A stretch of DNA of 64,000 bases, taken from positions 1-64,000 of the forward strand of contig NZ_ATUK01000017.1 in NCBI RefSeq assembly GCF_000420165.1, in the 5' to 3' direction. The notes under the pieces are model-generated. The model had not been told where the DNA came from. It worked only from the letters and a program-made list of their open reading frames with translations, and ran no database searches. This document shows, in pieces, positions 7,789 to 16,913 of the stretch; the first letter of the stretch is position 1; every line of letters starts with the position of its first letter. This DNA is from Thioalkalivibrio sp. AKL19 (GTDB lineage Bacteria > Pseudomonadota > Gammaproteobacteria > Ectothiorhodospirales > Ectothiorhodospiraceae). The translations under genes and the position numbers were made by a program.

Positions 7789-8979
7789 ATGATGAAAATA
7801 CTTTTCGATTTTCAGAACATGATCGGCGGCGCGCCACGAACACAGCTGACGCATATGCAGACCATGAAAGAAGCGGGCCATGAAGTGGTGGCGACAATCG
7901 GCAGAGATGCAGATGTGTTGCGGAGGCTGTCTGGGGGAATTAGAATTATAACGGTTAGGGAGTTCCTGCTAGATAAGCCATTTCGTAATTTAGTTCTGAT
8001 CAAGCAGTGGCTGAAAATTCTTGAGTCAGAAAAGCCAGACGTCATCCATGCAAACAGAACAAATCAATACCGATTTTTAGGTGTGGTTTCGGACTTAACA
8101 GGTATCCCGCTGGTATTTGCGCAGGCTGGGGGTGTGGCGCTGCCGACGGATCTTCGCCCGCTGCTTGGAAAAACTCCAGTTGGCTATTCGCTAGAGAATA
8201 AAAAAACATTTGTCAGCGCAGGTTTTGAGGCGCAAACGGTGCATGTGATATCGAATCGAATGCATTCTCTTAATGATAGTGCCGCCAGTCATAGAGAGTT
8301 AGGTAAATCAATATCTATTCTTTTAACGGGAAACATCAAAGGATCCACAGTTAACGGAATGATGAAGCTGCTAAGAAACCTGGCGTCGATCGGACACGCG
8401 CACCGGAGATTTCGGCTTCTTATAGCGGGCCAGGACATTACACCAAATAAGAACTTTGACCGTCAGGTAGCGAAACAGATTGCGTTGACAAACAAATCGC
8501 TGATTAGAGATGGTTTCGTGGAGCATTTGGGGTGGGTCGATGATATTGGGCCGATCCAGGCTTCCTCGGATATTTGTATAGGTAAAGGTAGGAGCGTGAT
8601 CCAGCCAGCAATGGCCGGAAAAGTGTGCTTTGTATTGGCGGAATCGGGGAGGCTAACAAGAGTGTCTTTGGCCACATTCGATTCACTATATGAATACAAC
8701 TTTTCCGGTCGAGGTGACCAAAGAGACGATAGTGCAGAGTTCTTTGCCCTATTCACAGAGGGTTCGATTTGGAGAAAAGCCTATCAGGAGGCGAAGGATG
8801 TACAATCGAAGGTTCGTGAGTATTACTTGGCAGAGGGCGCCAAAGACAAGCTCCTGGCGGCTTACAACGACGCGCTCTATACGCAAGAGAAGGAACCGAG
8901 CCTACGGAAATCGGTCAATAGGTTCGCCCGAATTTATATAGAGTGGATTCGCTTTAAAGTCAGTAGGAGCGAGGAATGA
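7789..8979 (+). CDS. GT4-type glycosyltransferase
   Basis: Protein of 396 aa with a GT-B architecture. The N-terminal half starts MKILFDFQNMIGGAPRTQL with the Gly-rich loop, then a PDVIHANRTNQYRF segment typical of donor-independent N-domains in family 4. The C-terminal half has ILLTGNIKGS, RLLIAGQD and HLGWVDD segments that mark the nucleotide-sugar binding domain. The usual GT4 E-x7-E motif is not clear, since the segment after IGKGRSVIQPAMAGK has lost the first Glu. It is probably a cytoplasmic, membrane-associated enzyme adding one sugar of the repeat unit. The DNA is A+T rich (8281-8340 has 22 G/C of 60), and a second ATG lies 3 bases downstream. It overlaps the next gene by 4 bases. Confidence 0.75.
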   Translation: MMKILFDFQNMIGGAPRTQLTHMQTMKEAGHEVVATIGRDADVLRRLSGGIRIITVREFLLDKPFRNLVLIKQWLKILESEKPDVIHANRTNQYRFLGVVSDLTGIPLVFAQAGGVALPTDLRPLLGKTPVGYSLENKKTFVSAGFEAQTVHVISNRMHSLNDSAASHRELGKSISILLTGNIKGSTVNGMMKLLRNLASIGHAHRRFRLLIAGQDITPNKNFDRQVAKQIALTNKSLIRDGFVEHLGWVDDIGPIQASSDICIGKGRSVIQPAMAGKVCFVLAESGRLTRVSLATFDSLYEYNFSGRGDQRDDSAEFFALFTEGSIWRKAYQEAKDVQSKVREYYLAEGAKDKLLAAYNDALYTQEKEPSLRKSVNRFARIYIEWIRFKVSRSEE

Positions 8980-10235
8980 GGTATTTAAGGTCGCTGATCC
9001 CAAACTGGGCGAAAACCGCGCTCCGGCGAACCTTCGTCCCCCTTTTCCGCCTCGTGACTAACCCCAAGTCAAAAGGCGTTTTCCAGAAAAAACAGAGCAT
9101 GGTCCTGTCGGACGGAGATAGATGTACTTTCTTTGGCTATCATGATAAGAGCCCGTTCAATGAAGATGGTTCAAAATTACTAGCCATGTCCGTCACAGCA
9201 AGCGATTCTGACCCGGAGAGTGAATGTGCGCCGATGAGGCTCGGATATTTCTGCAAGCAAGTTGACGGTGTCTTTGGGCAACAATTCATCCCTTTTGCAG
9301 AAACTTCGACATGGTGTTGGCAGCAAGGCTGTATGCTGCAATGGCATCCGGTCCATTCGTATACGCAAGTATTTTTCAATGCGCTGGTGAATGATGACTA
9401 CGGGTCAATCTGTTTTGACGTAACGAAGAATCGAGTAGTTCTTGAGTACCATTATCCGATCTATTCTCTTGACCCTGCCGCTCGCTATGCGGTCACACTC
9501 AACTTCTCTCGCCTTGGTCGCTTGAGGCCCGGTTATGGATATGCACTGTTTCCGGACGCCACAGCAGACGAACCGGCTCCTGAACACGATGGCCTTTTTC
9601 TTCTTGACTTGCAAAGTGGCAGTCGCCGACTTCTTGTTAGCCTAGCCAGTCTGGCCCAAAGTGCAGGAGACGCGGGTGCGCAACACTATGTGAATCACGC
9701 CACCTTTTCGCCCGATGGAAAGAAGATCGTCTTCTTTCATCTGTGGTCTTACGAAGGCGATAAGGGGAGAGGGCTTCGGGTGTGCGAGGTGGCTGTTGAT
9801 ACCGGCAATTGGCGTGAGCTAGAGTCCGAGCGGATGGTGTCTCATTACTGTTGGCGCGATGGTCAAAAATTCCTGGCCACCACGCGCGAGAAGTCTGGTA
9901 AATGGCACTATGCTCTCTATGACCTTATAGATCGTACACGGACGGATCTAGGCTTGCCTTTCAACGAAGATAGCCACCCTATGTTTCACCCAAGCGACCA
10001 CAATATCATCGTAACGGACACCTATCCAGATAGGAGGCGCGATCAACATCTTTGTATCGTAAATCTCAATAAGAGAACGTCTAAGGAGATTGCTGCACTG
10101 TATAGTCCCGTGAGGTATCGTGGTCAGGTGCGTTGCGATTTGCACTCTAGGTGGGATCGCGAAGGGCGGTTTGTGGCAGTTGATACCACAGCATATGGTA
10201 AGCGGAAAATGCTACTGGTGCTTTGTGGCGATTAA
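8976..10235 (+). CDS. Six-bladed beta-propeller (TolB/oligogalacturonate lyase-like) protein of polysaccharide locus
   Basis: Protein of 419 aa without a signal peptide, although its first 30 residues are basic-hydrophobic. Repeating segments mark propeller blades: FGYHDKSPFNEDGSKLLAM, NHATFSPDGKKIVFF, SHYCWRDGQKFLAT, MFHPSDHNIIVTDTYPD and CDLHSRWDREGRFVAVD. The pattern of S/N-P-D-G-K followed by a beta strand is that of WD40-like/TolB blades, and the His-rich motifs near blade ends recall oligogalacturonate-lyase-type propellers. Overlap of 4 bases (ATGA) with the upstream glycosyltransferase indicates translational coupling. Its role is unknown; a glycan-binding or glycan-modifying function is inferred from position only. 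Confidence 0.6.
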   Translation: MRYLRSLIPNWAKTALRRTFVPLFRLVTNPKSKGVFQKKQSMVLSDGDRCTFFGYHDKSPFNEDGSKLLAMSVTASDSDPESECAPMRLGYFCKQVDGVFGQQFIPFAETSTWCWQQGCMLQWHPVHSYTQVFFNALVNDDYGSICFDVTKNRVVLEYHYPIYSLDPAARYAVTLNFSRLGRLRPGYGYALFPDATADEPAPEHDGLFLLDLQSGSRRLLVSLASLAQSAGDAGAQHYVNHATFSPDGKKIVFFHLWSYEGDKGRGLRVCEVAVDTGNWRELESERMVSHYCWRDGQKFLATTREKSGKWHYALYDLIDRTRTDLGLPFNEDSHPMFHPSDHNIIVTDTYPDRRRDQHLCIVNLNKRTSKEIAALYSPVRYRGQVRCDLHSRWDREGRFVAVDTTAYGKRKMLLVLCGD

Positions 10236-11529
10236 AAGAGGATCGATTACTACGATAGGTCTGTTTGTTGCGCTTTGGCTGGTGGCGTTGTTTCGTACAT
10301 ACGCACCCGATCGGGATTATGTATATTCGAAGCATGGAGCCTTTCTTTTTTTTCTTTTAGTGGTGCTGATGGTTTGCGTCTGGCTGATCAGAAGGAAGGC
10401 TATTGTTGTTAGGGGTGGGGTATATGTTTTGGCTTGGCTTGCTGTGCTCTGGACTTTATTCTCGGTGTCTACGTTGTTGTATCTTGCTCAGCTACCCGTG
10501 CCTTCAATTATAGGCCTTTTCAATAATCTGGCATGGCAGCTTTCAGTCTTCTTGTTTGCGTTGGCTTGGATCTCTCTGAACCGCCGACTCGACCTTCAAT
10601 CAGCGTCGAACAAGCTCGCGTTCTTTTTTGGGGTGTTTGCTTTATTGGCGACCTTCGTCGCTTTGCAGTTGCTTTTCACAAAACAAGCGTTTTGGGGCCC
10701 TTTTTCCGTATCGGTGGATAGTCTGCGCTGGCAGCAACTCTATGGCTGGTATGCTAGTCCGAACTATCTGGTCGATACACTTGCCATGGGGGTATTGGCC
10801 GCCTTCTTCGTGTATGCGTCTGGACGGTTAAGTAACGTTATGTCACTGAGTTTTGTGCTTCTAATGGTCGGAGTTTTGGTCGCGACCGGAAGCCGGGGGG
10901 GCATTGTTGGTGCTGCGGCGGCAATTGTATGGCAGTTTGCTGTTGTAGCAACGGTGGTGCGTGGTCTGCGTCATAGGTTATTGCAAGTCGGGCGGTACGT
11001 GGTGGTGGGTTTGTCGATCGGGACTGTCGGCATGCTGGCCCTGTTCCTGTATGTTTCGGCCATGGGCAAAGACGTCGCTTGGTTTATGCTGCATATCTTG
11101 AGGCTCCAGCCAGAAAGTCTTAACACCGGCACGGGCCGGCTTCATATCTGGCAGGACGGGCTGCAGGTTTTTGCATCTGGCAATATTGTGCAGATGCTGT
11201 TTGGGATTGGAAATAATGCTTATGTTGAGGAATATGGAGTATCCCTGCATAGCACTTATCTTCAATTGCTTGTTGACCACGGATTGTTGATTCTTGTAGC
11301 GTTCCTTGGCTTTTTGGTTTGGTTTTTTTCCATGGCCATAAAGTTGGCCAGGTGCTATAGAGGTCAGCCAGATAGTCTTCAAGCGATAGCCTTTTTGTCG
11401 GCCCCTGCGGTTTATATGATAGTTCGTGCGCTGGTTCAAGGTCCGGCATTCTTATCCGGCAATATTTCCTGGGTTTTTACGATTGTTTCCAGCGTGATAT
11501 TGGCTTCGCTTCTTTATCGTCGTAACTAG
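10225..11529 (+). CDS. O-antigen polymerase/ligase-like membrane protein (Wzy/WaaL fold)
   Basis: Polytopic protein of about 434 aa with at least ten hydrophobic segments and a large periplasmic loop in the second half. The region VATGSRGGIVGAAAA (near residues 225-239) followed by a loop with GTGRLHIWQDGLQ and LHSTYLQLLVDHG matches the Wzy_C pattern of O-antigen polymerases and ligases. It would polymerise or ligate repeat units on the periplasmic side. The start is uncertain: I chose the GTG at 10225, which overlaps the propeller gene by 11 bases; an ATG at 10195 is possible, and the hydrophobic start follows in either case. A+T-rich DNA. Confidence 0.75.
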   Translation: MAIKRGSITTIGLFVALWLVALFRTYAPDRDYVYSKHGAFLFFLLVVLMVCVWLIRRKAIVVRGGVYVLAWLAVLWTLFSVSTLLYLAQLPVPSIIGLFNNLAWQLSVFLFALAWISLNRRLDLQSASNKLAFFFGVFALLATFVALQLLFTKQAFWGPFSVSVDSLRWQQLYGWYASPNYLVDTLAMGVLAAFFVYASGRLSNVMSLSFVLLMVGVLVATGSRGGIVGAAAAIVWQFAVVATVVRGLRHRLLQVGRYVVVGLSIGTVGMLALFLYVSAMGKDVAWFMLHILRLQPESLNTGTGRLHIWQDGLQVFASGNIVQMLFGIGNNAYVEEYGVSLHSTYLQLLVDHGLLILVAFLGFLVWFFSMAIKLARCYRGQPDSLQAIAFLSAPAVYMIVRALVQGPAFLSGNISWVFTIVSSVILASLLYRRN

Positions 11530-11549
11530 ATTTCTGAAGAGGGCTTATC

Positions 11550-12551
11550 TTGTCTATTACTGTCGTCGTGACGTGTTTCAACGAGGAAAGGTTTATTGAA
11601 CAAGCGCTTTTGAGTGTCCTGAACCAGTCCCGGCTAGACTTGGTGGATAAGATATTTGTGGTTGACGATGAATCAACGGATTGTTCTCTGGAAATTATAC
11701 GGGAGATCCAAAGCCTCGACGATCGCGTCGAGGTTATTTGGCAAAAAAACGCTGGTCTTGCGGTTGCGAGAAATAACGCTCTTCAAAAGGTGACGTCAGA
11801 CTGGGTGTGTTTTTTGGACGGTGACGACATTTGGCCGGTTGATAAAATAGAAAAACAGGTGATGCAGGTAGATTTGGACCCGGAGGTATCGTTGGTTTAT
11901 ACCGATTCGTACCGTTTTGGAAACGAAGAGCGTTATATAAGAGCCAGAACGCTACCGCAATCAGGGGACGGCGCGCTTCTTGACTACTTCTGCAACGATG
12001 CACCTATCCTTTCGTCGGTAATGGTTCGGACGAGTATATTTAGTAAGGTGGGCGTGTTTGATCCGGAACTCCGTGTTGCGCAAGACACAGAGATGTGGAC
12101 TAGGGCAGTTTCGATATGCAAGATAGCACATGTTAAAGAGGCACTGTTGTTTAGGAGGATGCATTCGTCTAGTCTCGGGTATAATTTCGAGAAGAAAAGT
12201 CAGTACTTGGATTTGGTAACTGATAAGATTGTGCATCAGTTTCCACAGCTTGAGCCGTATCGGTACATGAAAGACGCGATGGTGCGTTTTGAATACGCAA
12301 GAAGGAGCATTCACTCGAAGAGCAGGGTGATGGCGCTAAAGCAAGTTCTTGCAGGGCTCCGGATAAATCCCAGGTGTATCCATGGTTACGCTGTTTTTTT
12401 GATAGCAATCGTCCCTTTTTCGGATGCGCTTCTAAGGTTTTCCAGCAAGGTAAGAATGGGTCTTAGTGGTGCTGGCCAGGCAGCCAGAATTCCAGTCCCC
12501 CATTACGGCAGAGAAGCAACAAGAAAAAAACTGAAAGAGGGTGAGGTTTGA
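11550..12551 (+). CDS. GT2-family glycosyltransferase
   Basis: Inverting GT-A glycosyltransferase of 333 aa. The N-terminal fold is clear: ITVVVTCFNEERFIEQAL, then VVDDESTDCS (nucleotide-binding DD) at about residues 37-46 and FLDGDD (the DxD-like metal site) at about residue 92. The acceptor part carries SVMVRTSIFSKVG. The start is a TTG with Shine-Dalgarno GAAGAGG nine bases upstream; no ATG fits the fold. It overlaps the next gene at TTGA. A+T-rich block as for its neighbours. Confidence 0.85.
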   Translation: MSITVVVTCFNEERFIEQALLSVLNQSRLDLVDKIFVVDDESTDCSLEIIREIQSLDDRVEVIWQKNAGLAVARNNALQKVTSDWVCFLDGDDIWPVDKIEKQVMQVDLDPEVSLVYTDSYRFGNEERYIRARTLPQSGDGALLDYFCNDAPILSSVMVRTSIFSKVGVFDPELRVAQDTEMWTRAVSICKIAHVKEALLFRRMHSSSLGYNFEKKSQYLDLVTDKIVHQFPQLEPYRYMKDAMVRFEYARRSIHSKSRVMALKQVLAGLRINPRCIHGYAVFLIAIVPFSDALLRFSSKVRMGLSGAGQAARIPVPHYGREATRKKLKEGEV

Positions 12552-13666
12552 GGGTCTGTTTGCTTTCGGGTGGGAGATCGATCCATACGATTCGGTGGGC
12601 GAATGGTCTGGCGGGTGCGGGTTTGGATGTGCACCTGATTACACAAGGCGGGCTCTTGGAGCCTGTTCGCGAGGAGGTCACAGTGCACGGTTTCCCCGAT
12701 CGGGGTGCATTAGGATATTTCACAATGGTCCCGGCCGTGAGTGGATTGCTTAGACAGATTGGCCCTGATGTCGTGAATGCTCATTACGCGAGTGGTTATG
12801 GTACGACGGCGCGGTTGGTGGGCTACCGCCCTTATGTGTTATCAGTCTGGGGAAGTGATGTCTATGACTTTCCCGAACGGAGCTGGCTGCACCGTTATTG
12901 GGTCAGGAAGAATCTTGAGGATGCGGATATTGTGGCATCGACGAGCAAGTGCATGGCCGATAAGACGAGGAGTCTGTCCCCTGGGTTGGGGGATATTCCC
13001 ATTACGCCCTTTGGCGTCGATCTTGGGGCGTTTGATGCCGCAGCCGGTCGGGGGGTATCGGAGGGCCCGTCGGATGAGGCAATCGTAGTAGGAACGGTCA
13101 AGAGCATGGCGCCGAAGTATGGGGTGGATACTCTGATCGAAGCCTTCGCGCGTGCGCGGAGAGAGCTACTGGATGAAGGGGACGCCAGGGGCTCGCGTCT
13201 CCGTTTGCGACTAGTGGGTGATGGACCGCAGACAGACGAGCTTAGAACGCTGGCACTACAATTGGGCGTTGCGGACGTTACCACCTTTGTTGGGCGAGTG
13301 GCCCACGAAAGGGTGCCTGCAGAGCTGCAGGGCCTAGACATTTATGTGGCGTTGAGTCGGCTGGATAGTGAAAGCTTCGGAGTGGCGATTATTGAAGCGG
13401 GAGCGGCGGGTCGGCCGGTCGTCGTCTCCGATGCCGGTGGGTTGCCTGAGGTGACGGTGGAGGGTGAGACCGGCCTTGTCGTTCCACGGGAAAATCCGGA
13501 GGCTGCGGCAGAGGCGATCTTGAAGCTGGCCCGGGATCCGGCCCTTCGGGCCGCGATGGGCGAGAAGGGGCGCCAGCATGTGGCCCGAGAATACAGCTGG
13601 CCGGCTTGTATCGCAAAAATGCAGGACGTTTATCGCGCTGCGATTGAGCAAAGGCGGGGACAGTAA
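12548..13666 (+). CDS. GT4-family glycosyltransferase
   Basis: Retaining GT-B enzyme of 372 aa. The N-domain begins RVCLLSGGRSIHTIRWANGL and contains VNAHYASGYG and LSVWGSDVYDFP. The C-domain has GTVKSMAPKYGVDTLIEAFA, RLVGDGPQTDEL and the E-x7-E catalytic motif ESFGVAIIEA, followed by GLPEVTVEGETGLVV. The start is a TTG overlapping the preceding stop (TTGA), so it is translationally coupled to the GT2 gene. Composition returns to high G+C within this gene, marking the right edge of the A+T-rich block. Confidence 0.88.
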   Translation: MRVCLLSGGRSIHTIRWANGLAGAGLDVHLITQGGLLEPVREEVTVHGFPDRGALGYFTMVPAVSGLLRQIGPDVVNAHYASGYGTTARLVGYRPYVLSVWGSDVYDFPERSWLHRYWVRKNLEDADIVASTSKCMADKTRSLSPGLGDIPITPFGVDLGAFDAAAGRGVSEGPSDEAIVVGTVKSMAPKYGVDTLIEAFARARRELLDEGDARGSRLRLRLVGDGPQTDELRTLALQLGVADVTTFVGRVAHERVPAELQGLDIYVALSRLDSESFGVAIIEAGAAGRPVVVSDAGGLPEVTVEGETGLVVPRENPEAAAEAILKLARDPALRAAMGEKGRQHVAREYSWPACIAKMQDVYRAAIEQRRGQ

Positions 13667-13763
13667 ATCGGCGGCGAATGTCGGTATGCCGGACACTCGC
13701 CAAGGCGTGACCAGCCGCGCACTGGCCGCAACGGATGGTGCGGCTTGCGGCCTCGGGCTTGGT

Positions 13764-14726
13764 CTACGCGGTAAAGAGGTCTGAGCGGTATCCGAGGGTT
13801 TGGTGGCGTGCTTCTGCGGACGCGTGCAGGGCCTCGGGTGGCACTTCGCGCGGGCGGTCGCCCAGGTGCAGCCAGCGCAGGGCGCGGCCGGTCCAGGTGT
13901 TCCAGGGTTCGTGGATGGGACCGGCGGGGTCGGGTGCGGTGGCCGGGTCGTGGTCCTCGATGATTTGCAGGCCGGCGTGTTCGGCGCGTTGCAGCATCCA
14001 TTGCAGGGCGATTTCGGCGAGCTGGCGTTTTGGGTAGCCGCCGCCGACATCGGCATGAGCGCCGGGGAACCAGAGTTGTTCGAGGGTCTGGTGGGGTTCG
14101 GCGCGGGTTTCGTCCCACAGCAGGGGCTCGAACTTGGGCCGGCGTTCGTCGATGGCCAGGGCGTGGCAGGCGTTGGTGACCAGATGGCTTAGCTTGGTGT
14201 CGAAGAAGCGGCGGTTGCGGTAGAGGTATCCGAGCGAGCCGACGGTGTCCCAGGCGCCGATGAAGCGCACTGGGCAGGGGCGGGTGTGACGGCTGCGGAA
14301 GGCGGCGGCTTCTTCCGGGTTCTTCTGCCGGGTGTACAGGCGGGTGGCCTGGGGAACGCGGTCTTCCTGCCCGGGGTGGAGCAGGCCGCATTGTTCCAGC
14401 ATACCGGAGAGGGCGCGTACGGCGTAGGCGCCGCGGGAGAAGCCGAACAGGTACACGCGGTCGCCCTCGCGGTGGTGCTGCATGAGGAAGCGGTAGCCGT
14501 TTTCGATTTTGTCGGTGAGGCCGTGGCCGAACAGCTTGCCCAGGGCGGTGCCGATGCGGTTGTCGCGCGGCAGGCCGAACGGGGAGAAGGTGCCGACGCC
14601 GGGTTCGTAGGCGATGATCTGGTGGTTGTGAGTGGGGATGCGCCGCAGCAGGTGGACGACGTTGGTGTTGACGGTGCCCTTCTGGTTGCCGGTGCCGTCG
14701 CAGCAGAAGACGATGTTCCGTTCCAT
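13764..14726 (-). CDS. DUF2235 alpha/beta-hydrolase-like protein
   Basis: Protein of 320 aa with the DUF2235 layout: an N-terminal FCCDGTGNQKG (residues about 6-16), GVGTFSPFG, and the nucleophile elbow GFSRGAYAVRALSGM in a G-x-S-x-G context, followed by FIGAWDTVGSLG and PGAHADVGGGYP, which hold the usual Asp and His. Relatives include T6SS Tle1 phospholipases and many stand-alone cytoplasmic proteins, so the substrate cannot be assigned. The ATG at 14726 has GGAGG eight bases upstream; a longer upstream frame adds unrelated residues. It lies opposite to all the surrounding polysaccharide genes, which suggests a separately inserted cassette. Confidence 0.85.
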   Translation of the reverse strand: MERNIVFCCDGTGNQKGTVNTNVVHLLRRIPTHNHQIIAYEPGVGTFSPFGLPRDNRIGTALGKLFGHGLTDKIENGYRFLMQHHREGDRVYLFGFSRGAYAVRALSGMLEQCGLLHPGQEDRVPQATRLYTRQKNPEEAAAFRSRHTRPCPVRFIGAWDTVGSLGYLYRNRRFFDTKLSHLVTNACHALAIDERRPKFEPLLWDETRAEPHQTLEQLWFPGAHADVGGGYPKRQLAEIALQWMLQRAEHAGLQIIEDHDPATAPDPAGPIHEPWNTWTGRALRWLHLGDRPREVPPEALHASAEARHQTLGYRSDLFTA

Positions 14727-14930
14727 GGAATCCTCCGGATGGTGCCATTCACTGCCATTGTAGGCAGGGTTCGCGTTTTTGTGGCGTGTGAACATCGAGG
14801 GGGGGCTGCCGGTTGGAGTGGAACCGGATGTGGAAAACGGCATCGGCACGCGCCGATTGCCGGAAAGCGGCTGGGTGTGCGCTGATAGCTGTGCGGATAG
14901 GCGGCCGGAGAGGACCTAGAGGGAATAGGA

Positions 14931-16157
14931 TTGCGAATAACCTACCTACACCAGTACTTCAACACCCCGGAGATGTCCGGCGGCACACGCTCCTACGAGA
15001 TGGCGCGGAGGCTCGTGGCCATGGGCCATGAGGTGAACATGGTCACCTCGTGGCGGGAAGAAGGCGGCGAGCGTGACTGGTACGAGACGGAAGAGGCGGG
15101 CATCCGGGTGCACTGGTTGCCGGTCCCGTATTCCAACCACATGAGTTACTCCGAGCGGATGCGTGCTTTCGTACGCTTTGCCTGGCAGGCGGCGCGCAAG
15201 GCGGCCTCGATCCCGGCGGACGTGGTGTTTGCCACGAGCACGCCGTTGACGATCGCGTTGCCGGGAGCATATGCGGCGCGAAAGCAAAAGGTGCCCATGG
15301 TGTTTGAGGTGCGGGATCTCTGGCCCGAGCTGCCGATTGCTATGGGGGCGTTGCCCAATCCGTTGATGCGGTCGGGGGCGCGGTGGTTGGAACGGTTTGC
15401 GTACAGGCGCTCGAGCCGGATCGTGGCGCTTTCGCCTGGCATGAAGGACGGTGTGGTGTCCTCCGGATATCCTGAAGCCGAGGTGGATGTGATCCCGAAC
15501 AGCGCTGATTTGGGTCTGTTCGACCCGGACGCTGCGGATGGGGGCGCGTTTCGTCAAAGTCACCCCGAGTTGGGTGAAGGTCCCTTGGTGGTGTATGCCG
15601 GCACGCTGGGACGGATTAACGGCGTGGGGTACTTGCCCCAGATTGCCGCGGCTGCCAGAGCAAACGGCTCGGACGTTCAGTTTGTCGTGGTTGGAGGGGG
15701 GCAGGAGGAGGAACGCGTCCGCCAGATTGCCGATGAAGCCGGAGTGTTGGGTAAGAATTTCCACATGTACCCGGCGCTGCCGAAACGGGAAATGCCGGAT
15801 CTTCTTGCGGCTGCCGATCTGGGTCTCTCGTTGTTTGTGAATCTCGAGCCCATGTGGGCCAATTCGGCAAACAAGTTCTTTGATGCTTTGGCATCGGGGA
15901 CGCCCGTGGCGGTCAACTATGGTGGTTGGCAGGCCGAACTTCTGCGCGATAAGGGGGCCGGGCTGGTGCTTCCCCCGGATGCGCCGGAAGAGGCAGCCGC
16001 GCGGTTGGAAGCGTTTTTGTCCGATCGTGAGGGGTTGCAGGGCGCCGGAGAGGCTGCCCGGGAACTGGCGCGGTCGCGGTTCAGCCGGGATGACCTTGCA
16101 GTGCAGCTTGAGCGCGTGCTCCAGGATGCAGTGGCGGCTGGCGCGAAGGGCGCTTGA
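14931..16157 (+). CDS. GT4-family glycosyltransferase (WcaI/WbuB-like)
   Basis: GT-B enzyme of 408 aa beginning RITYLHQYFNTPEMSGGTRS, the characteristic start of WbuB/WcaI-like fucosyl- or N-acetylfucosaminyl-transferases, with PMVFEVRDLWPELP following. The C-domain has VYAGTLGRINGVGYLP, VVVGGGQEEERV and ANSANKFFDALASGTPVAVNYGGW, where Glu-to-Asn/Asp changes weaken the usual E-x7-E motif. The start is a TTG with GGGAATAGGA just before it. High-GC DNA. It begins the right arm of the polysaccharide cluster, followed by the acetyltransferase and sugar transferase. Confidence 0.88.
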   Translation: MRITYLHQYFNTPEMSGGTRSYEMARRLVAMGHEVNMVTSWREEGGERDWYETEEAGIRVHWLPVPYSNHMSYSERMRAFVRFAWQAARKAASIPADVVFATSTPLTIALPGAYAARKQKVPMVFEVRDLWPELPIAMGALPNPLMRSGARWLERFAYRRSSRIVALSPGMKDGVVSSGYPEAEVDVIPNSADLGLFDPDAADGGAFRQSHPELGEGPLVVYAGTLGRINGVGYLPQIAAAARANGSDVQFVVVGGGQEEERVRQIADEAGVLGKNFHMYPALPKREMPDLLAAADLGLSLFVNLEPMWANSANKFFDALASGTPVAVNYGGWQAELLRDKGAGLVLPPDAPEEAAARLEAFLSDREGLQGAGEAARELARSRFSRDDLAVQLERVLQDAVAAGAKGA

Positions 16158-16217
16158 AAACGGTGATGCGTGGAGACAGGCGGATCGGCGGTACTGTGCC
16201 AAGTCGGAGCCGTTAGC

Positions 16218-16844
16218 ATGGAGCAGTTGGCATACCGGGTGAAGCAGCGTTTCCCGGCGATGTTCCGCTGGATCGAGGCGGCGGCCCGTGGGGTGACGGT
16301 GTTGCGTTACGGCCGGCGGATCCGGTGTGCCCGGGCCGAGGCCGTGGTGCAGGGCACCGTGCGCGGGGAGGCGGCGGTGATGCGGCCGCTGGGGCTTGAC
16401 GATCTGGACGCGCTGCACGGGTTTCTGGCGGCGCAGCCGGAGGAGCACCTGCGCTATTTTCGTCCGCACGGGTTTGACCGGGTTGCGTTGCGGGCGGTGC
16501 TGGGTTCGGGGGCTTTCCTGAACTATGGGCTGTTTGTTGGTGATCGGCTCGCGGCCTATGCCCTGTTGAAGGTGGCACCGACCGGCTCGGCGTTCATTGG
16601 GTTGCTGGTGGGGCCGGATCATACGGGCCTTGGCCTGGGGCGCTTCATTGTCGGTTATCTGTATTGGCAGGCCTCGAAGGCGGGCCTGCGGGCGCGGTCG
16701 ACGATCAGCCGGGATAATCCGGCTTCGTTGCGCTCTCACGAGGCGGTGGCAAAATTCGAGATCGTGGCGGAGCTGCCGAACGACTATCTGCTGATCGAGT
16801 TCCCGCCGGGGCGGCCGGAAACGCCGGTGCTGGCGGCGGGTTAG
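16218..16844 (+). CDS. GNAT-family N-acetyltransferase
   Basis: Protein of 208 aa. After about 60 N-terminal residues the GNAT fold starts with AVMRPLGLDDLDALHGFL and ends with the acetyl-CoA pyrophosphate loop GPDHTGLGLGRFIVGYLY and a SRDNPASLRSHEA helix. It probably acetylates an amino group, perhaps on the amino-sugar made by the aminotransferase downstream, but this is position-based inference. The ATG at 16218 was chosen with GGAG twelve bases before it. It lies between a glycosyltransferase and the initiating sugar transferase, as in bacillosamine-type loci, though PglD homologues there have a left-handed beta-helix instead. Confidence 0.78.
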   Translation: MEQLAYRVKQRFPAMFRWIEAAARGVTVLRYGRRIRCARAEAVVQGTVRGEAAVMRPLGLDDLDALHGFLAAQPEEHLRYFRPHGFDRVALRAVLGSGAFLNYGLFVGDRLAAYALLKVAPTGSAFIGLLVGPDHTGLGLGRFIVGYLYWQASKAGLRARSTISRDNPASLRSHEAVAKFEIVAELPNDYLLIEFPPGRPETPVLAAG

Positions 16845-16913
16845 GGCGTCCTGGGGCTTGCTACAGCCCGGAGCGGGTCGACTACGGGTTTGATTCCAAG
16901 GATTGTTTGTTTG

